NCBI GenBank assembly: GCA_034007705.1
Contig: JAVEQK010000042.1
Span: 1-16,123, forward strand
DNA length: 16,123 bases
Source: UBA10518 sp022837185
GTDB taxonomy: Bacteria; Desulfobacterota; Desulfobulbia; Desulfobulbales; Desulfobulbaceae
Direction of reading: 5' to 3'
The first letter of the stretch is position 1; the number at the start of each line of letters is the position of its first letter. Below the pieces are notes generated by a model. It saw nothing but the letters and a program-made list of their open reading frames with translations, was not told the origin of the DNA and made no database searches. Positions 15,300 through 16,123 of the stretch are shown here, piece by piece. A program made the position numbers and the translations under genes.

Positions 15300-15496
15300 A
15301 ACATATCGTGTCCTTTGCCATCCTGCTTGGCGTAGCTGGCTGCTGCCATTCGCCTGGATTTGAGGATTCCTACCTGTGCTACATATTGCGAGGAGAACCG
15401 GAGAACTACCCATACCTCCATGATCCGCCGACAACGGTCAGGATCCGGGACATGGACACCGGCGAGACCAGGACGTATCAAATCAGAAAGGATTAG
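15296..15496 (+). CDS. Small lipoprotein
   Basis: 66 residues. MKHIVSFAILLGVAGCC is a lipoprotein signal with lipobox VAGC, so C15 would be lipidated and the protein held at a membrane. The mature part is about 50 residues and ends in IRDMDTGETRTYQIRKD; no known domain. Its ATG overlaps the preceding TGA (ATGA), and GGAGGTG lies upstream, so translation is coupled. Confidence 0.7.
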   Translation: MKHIVSFAILLGVAGCCHSPGFEDSYLCYILRGEPENYPYLHDPPTTVRIRDMDTGETRTYQIRKD

Positions 15497-15852
15497 GGTG
15501 AATGCCCTGCGTAAAAGATCTCTCTCAAGTTAGTGAATCGCTGGTTTCATACACTTGCTCTCTGGTTCAGCTTGGAATCAAACAGCGCGGCTTCCCGAAA
15601 AGAAGGTTTCCGGCTCATTGAGCTGTGATGGCCTAACGTTTTGTATTTGACCCGCTATCTCTAACAAATCCAAGTCTATATTGAGTGTAAAAAGACCTCG
15701 CCGTTCAGTCAGTCAGCGACCGCAAAATTGGGAAAATTCCCGTCCCCACTTGGGCATATAACCAGATTATCTTGAAAAGTTCATAGTTTAATAAGGCGCA
15801 ATTCTCCAACAACACAATGTAATAACTTGTAATCTGCGATTCCGACTAAGAA
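15497..15852. other. Intergenic stretch without a gene
   Basis: About 355 bp with no frame that has a ribosome site or protein-like composition. The only local structure I see is an interrupted palindrome GGGAAAATTCCC (15730-15741). It may hold activator sites for the sigma-54-type promoter that follows, but none is recognisable. Confidence 0.5.
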
Positions 15853-15868
15853 TGGCTGATATTTTGCT
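15853..15868 (+). promoter_or_regulatory. Sigma-54-type promoter
   Basis: TGGCTGATATTTTGCT fits the -24/-12 consensus TGGCAC-N5-TTGCW: the GG and GC doublets are 10 bases apart. Transcription would start near 15879, about 20-35 bases before the riboswitch. An enhancer-binding activator would be required. Confidence 0.6.
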
Positions 15869-15899
15869 TACAACTTAGCGAATAAGTTAGGTTTGTGCG

Positions 15900-15980
15900 A
15901 CACAATCATATAAAGCCAAACTTGCTGAGAGGCAGGGACGGAAAGCCACGGGTCTCACGAGATAGCCGGGTTGCCAGATA
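15900..15980 (+). ncRNA. GEMM-I cyclic-di-GMP riboswitch aptamer
   Basis: Conserved parts in order: the GCCAAAC entry (15915-15921), P2 stem CTTGCT/GGCAGG closed by a GAGA tetraloop (15921-15936), the GACGGAAAGCC core (15937-15947), P3 GGTCT/AGAtagCC, then AGCCGGGTTGCC (15964-15975). The GAGA loop and the GGTT region match the tetraloop-receptor plan of the class. Aligned from memory with the Geobacter cGAMP-binding members, the ligand-discriminating base appears to be G (15915), which favours c-di-GMP over cGAMP. Confidence 0.88.
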
Positions 15981-16001
15981 AATGGCGACTTGGCTTTTTT
16001 T
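15964..16001 (+). terminator. Riboswitch expression platform: intrinsic terminator
   Basis: AGCCGGGTTGCCA (15964-15976) pairs with TGGCGACTTGGCT (15983-15995) around a GATAAA loop. This gives 13 pairs, including three G-U, and is followed by seven T (15995-16001). The 5' arm is the conserved 3' part of the aptamer, so aptamer and terminator cannot coexist. Ligand binding should prevent termination, making this an ON switch. Confidence 0.75.
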
Positions 16002-16102
16002 GTTAATTTTCTTCGGGAACAAGGAGAGAGATTTTTAGCCCAGTGAACTTCATTTCATATTCAAATTGACTTGCATGTTAATTACTCAAAGGAGGGGAGG
16101 AA

Positions 16103-16123
16103 ATGAGAAGCCTGTCAATTTTG
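16103..16123 (+). CDS. Start of the riboswitch-controlled gene (cut by window)
   Basis: ATG 16103 with AAAGGAGGGGAGG immediately upstream, an unusually strong ribosome site. Only seven codons (MRSLSIL) are in the window, so no function can be given. Its leader is about 220 bases and contains the riboswitch and terminator. Confidence 0.7.

Noticed and set aside
15976..15990. AGATAAATGGCGACT as a fourth copy of the operator motif
   Set aside because: It is fully explained as the loop and 3' arm of the riboswitch terminator and lacks the GGAC start.

Overview
The window looks like an accessory region of a deltaproteobacterium in the Geobacter/Desulfuromonadales range. This is inferred from a GEMM-I riboswitch behind a sigma-54-type promoter, the strong AGGAGG-type ribosome sites and a mid-50s GC feel. 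The genus is not fixed by anything in the sequence.

Left third (minus strand, reading off the left edge): the head of a type I BREX phage-defence operon, brxA-brxB-brxC, with brxC cut by the window edge. The rest of the operon (expected pglX, pglZ, brxL) would lie beyond the left edge.

Middle (about 4.9-11.0 kb): a leftward cassette lies between a rightward WYL-domain regulator and BREX. In transcription order it holds a small membrane protein, an ARPP-1 family protein, a secreted NPYG-repeat protein, a possible 26-residue ORF, a cysteine-rich protein, an HNH nuclease, a sigma-70 family factor and a two-TM protein. The HNH and sigma genes are each broken by one reading-frame shift. The intergenic DNA between the ARPP-1 gene and the WYL gene holds three copies of one operator-like motif, GGACAwATrrCGACC. 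Two copies sit exactly 5 bp downstream of plausible -10 boxes, one facing the WYL gene and one facing the ARPP-1 gene. The simplest reading is a WYL regulator controlling itself and the cassette that leads to BREX.

Right third: a frame-broken aspartyl-protease-like gene, an AT-rich zinc-ribbon gene, and a 2.7-kb insertion element (12374-15081). The element has patchwork inverted ends beginning TGTAGCG and encodes two different DDE transposases. One is split at a run of nine A, a candidate transcriptional-slippage site. The other is split by a plain frame change. The right end of the element supplies the ribosome site, start codon and first 17 codons of a truncated host gene, which is followed by a small lipoprotein.

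The window closes with a sigma-54-like promoter, a GEMM-I (c-di-GMP) riboswitch whose 3' half can refold into a terminator, and the first seven codons of the gene it controls.
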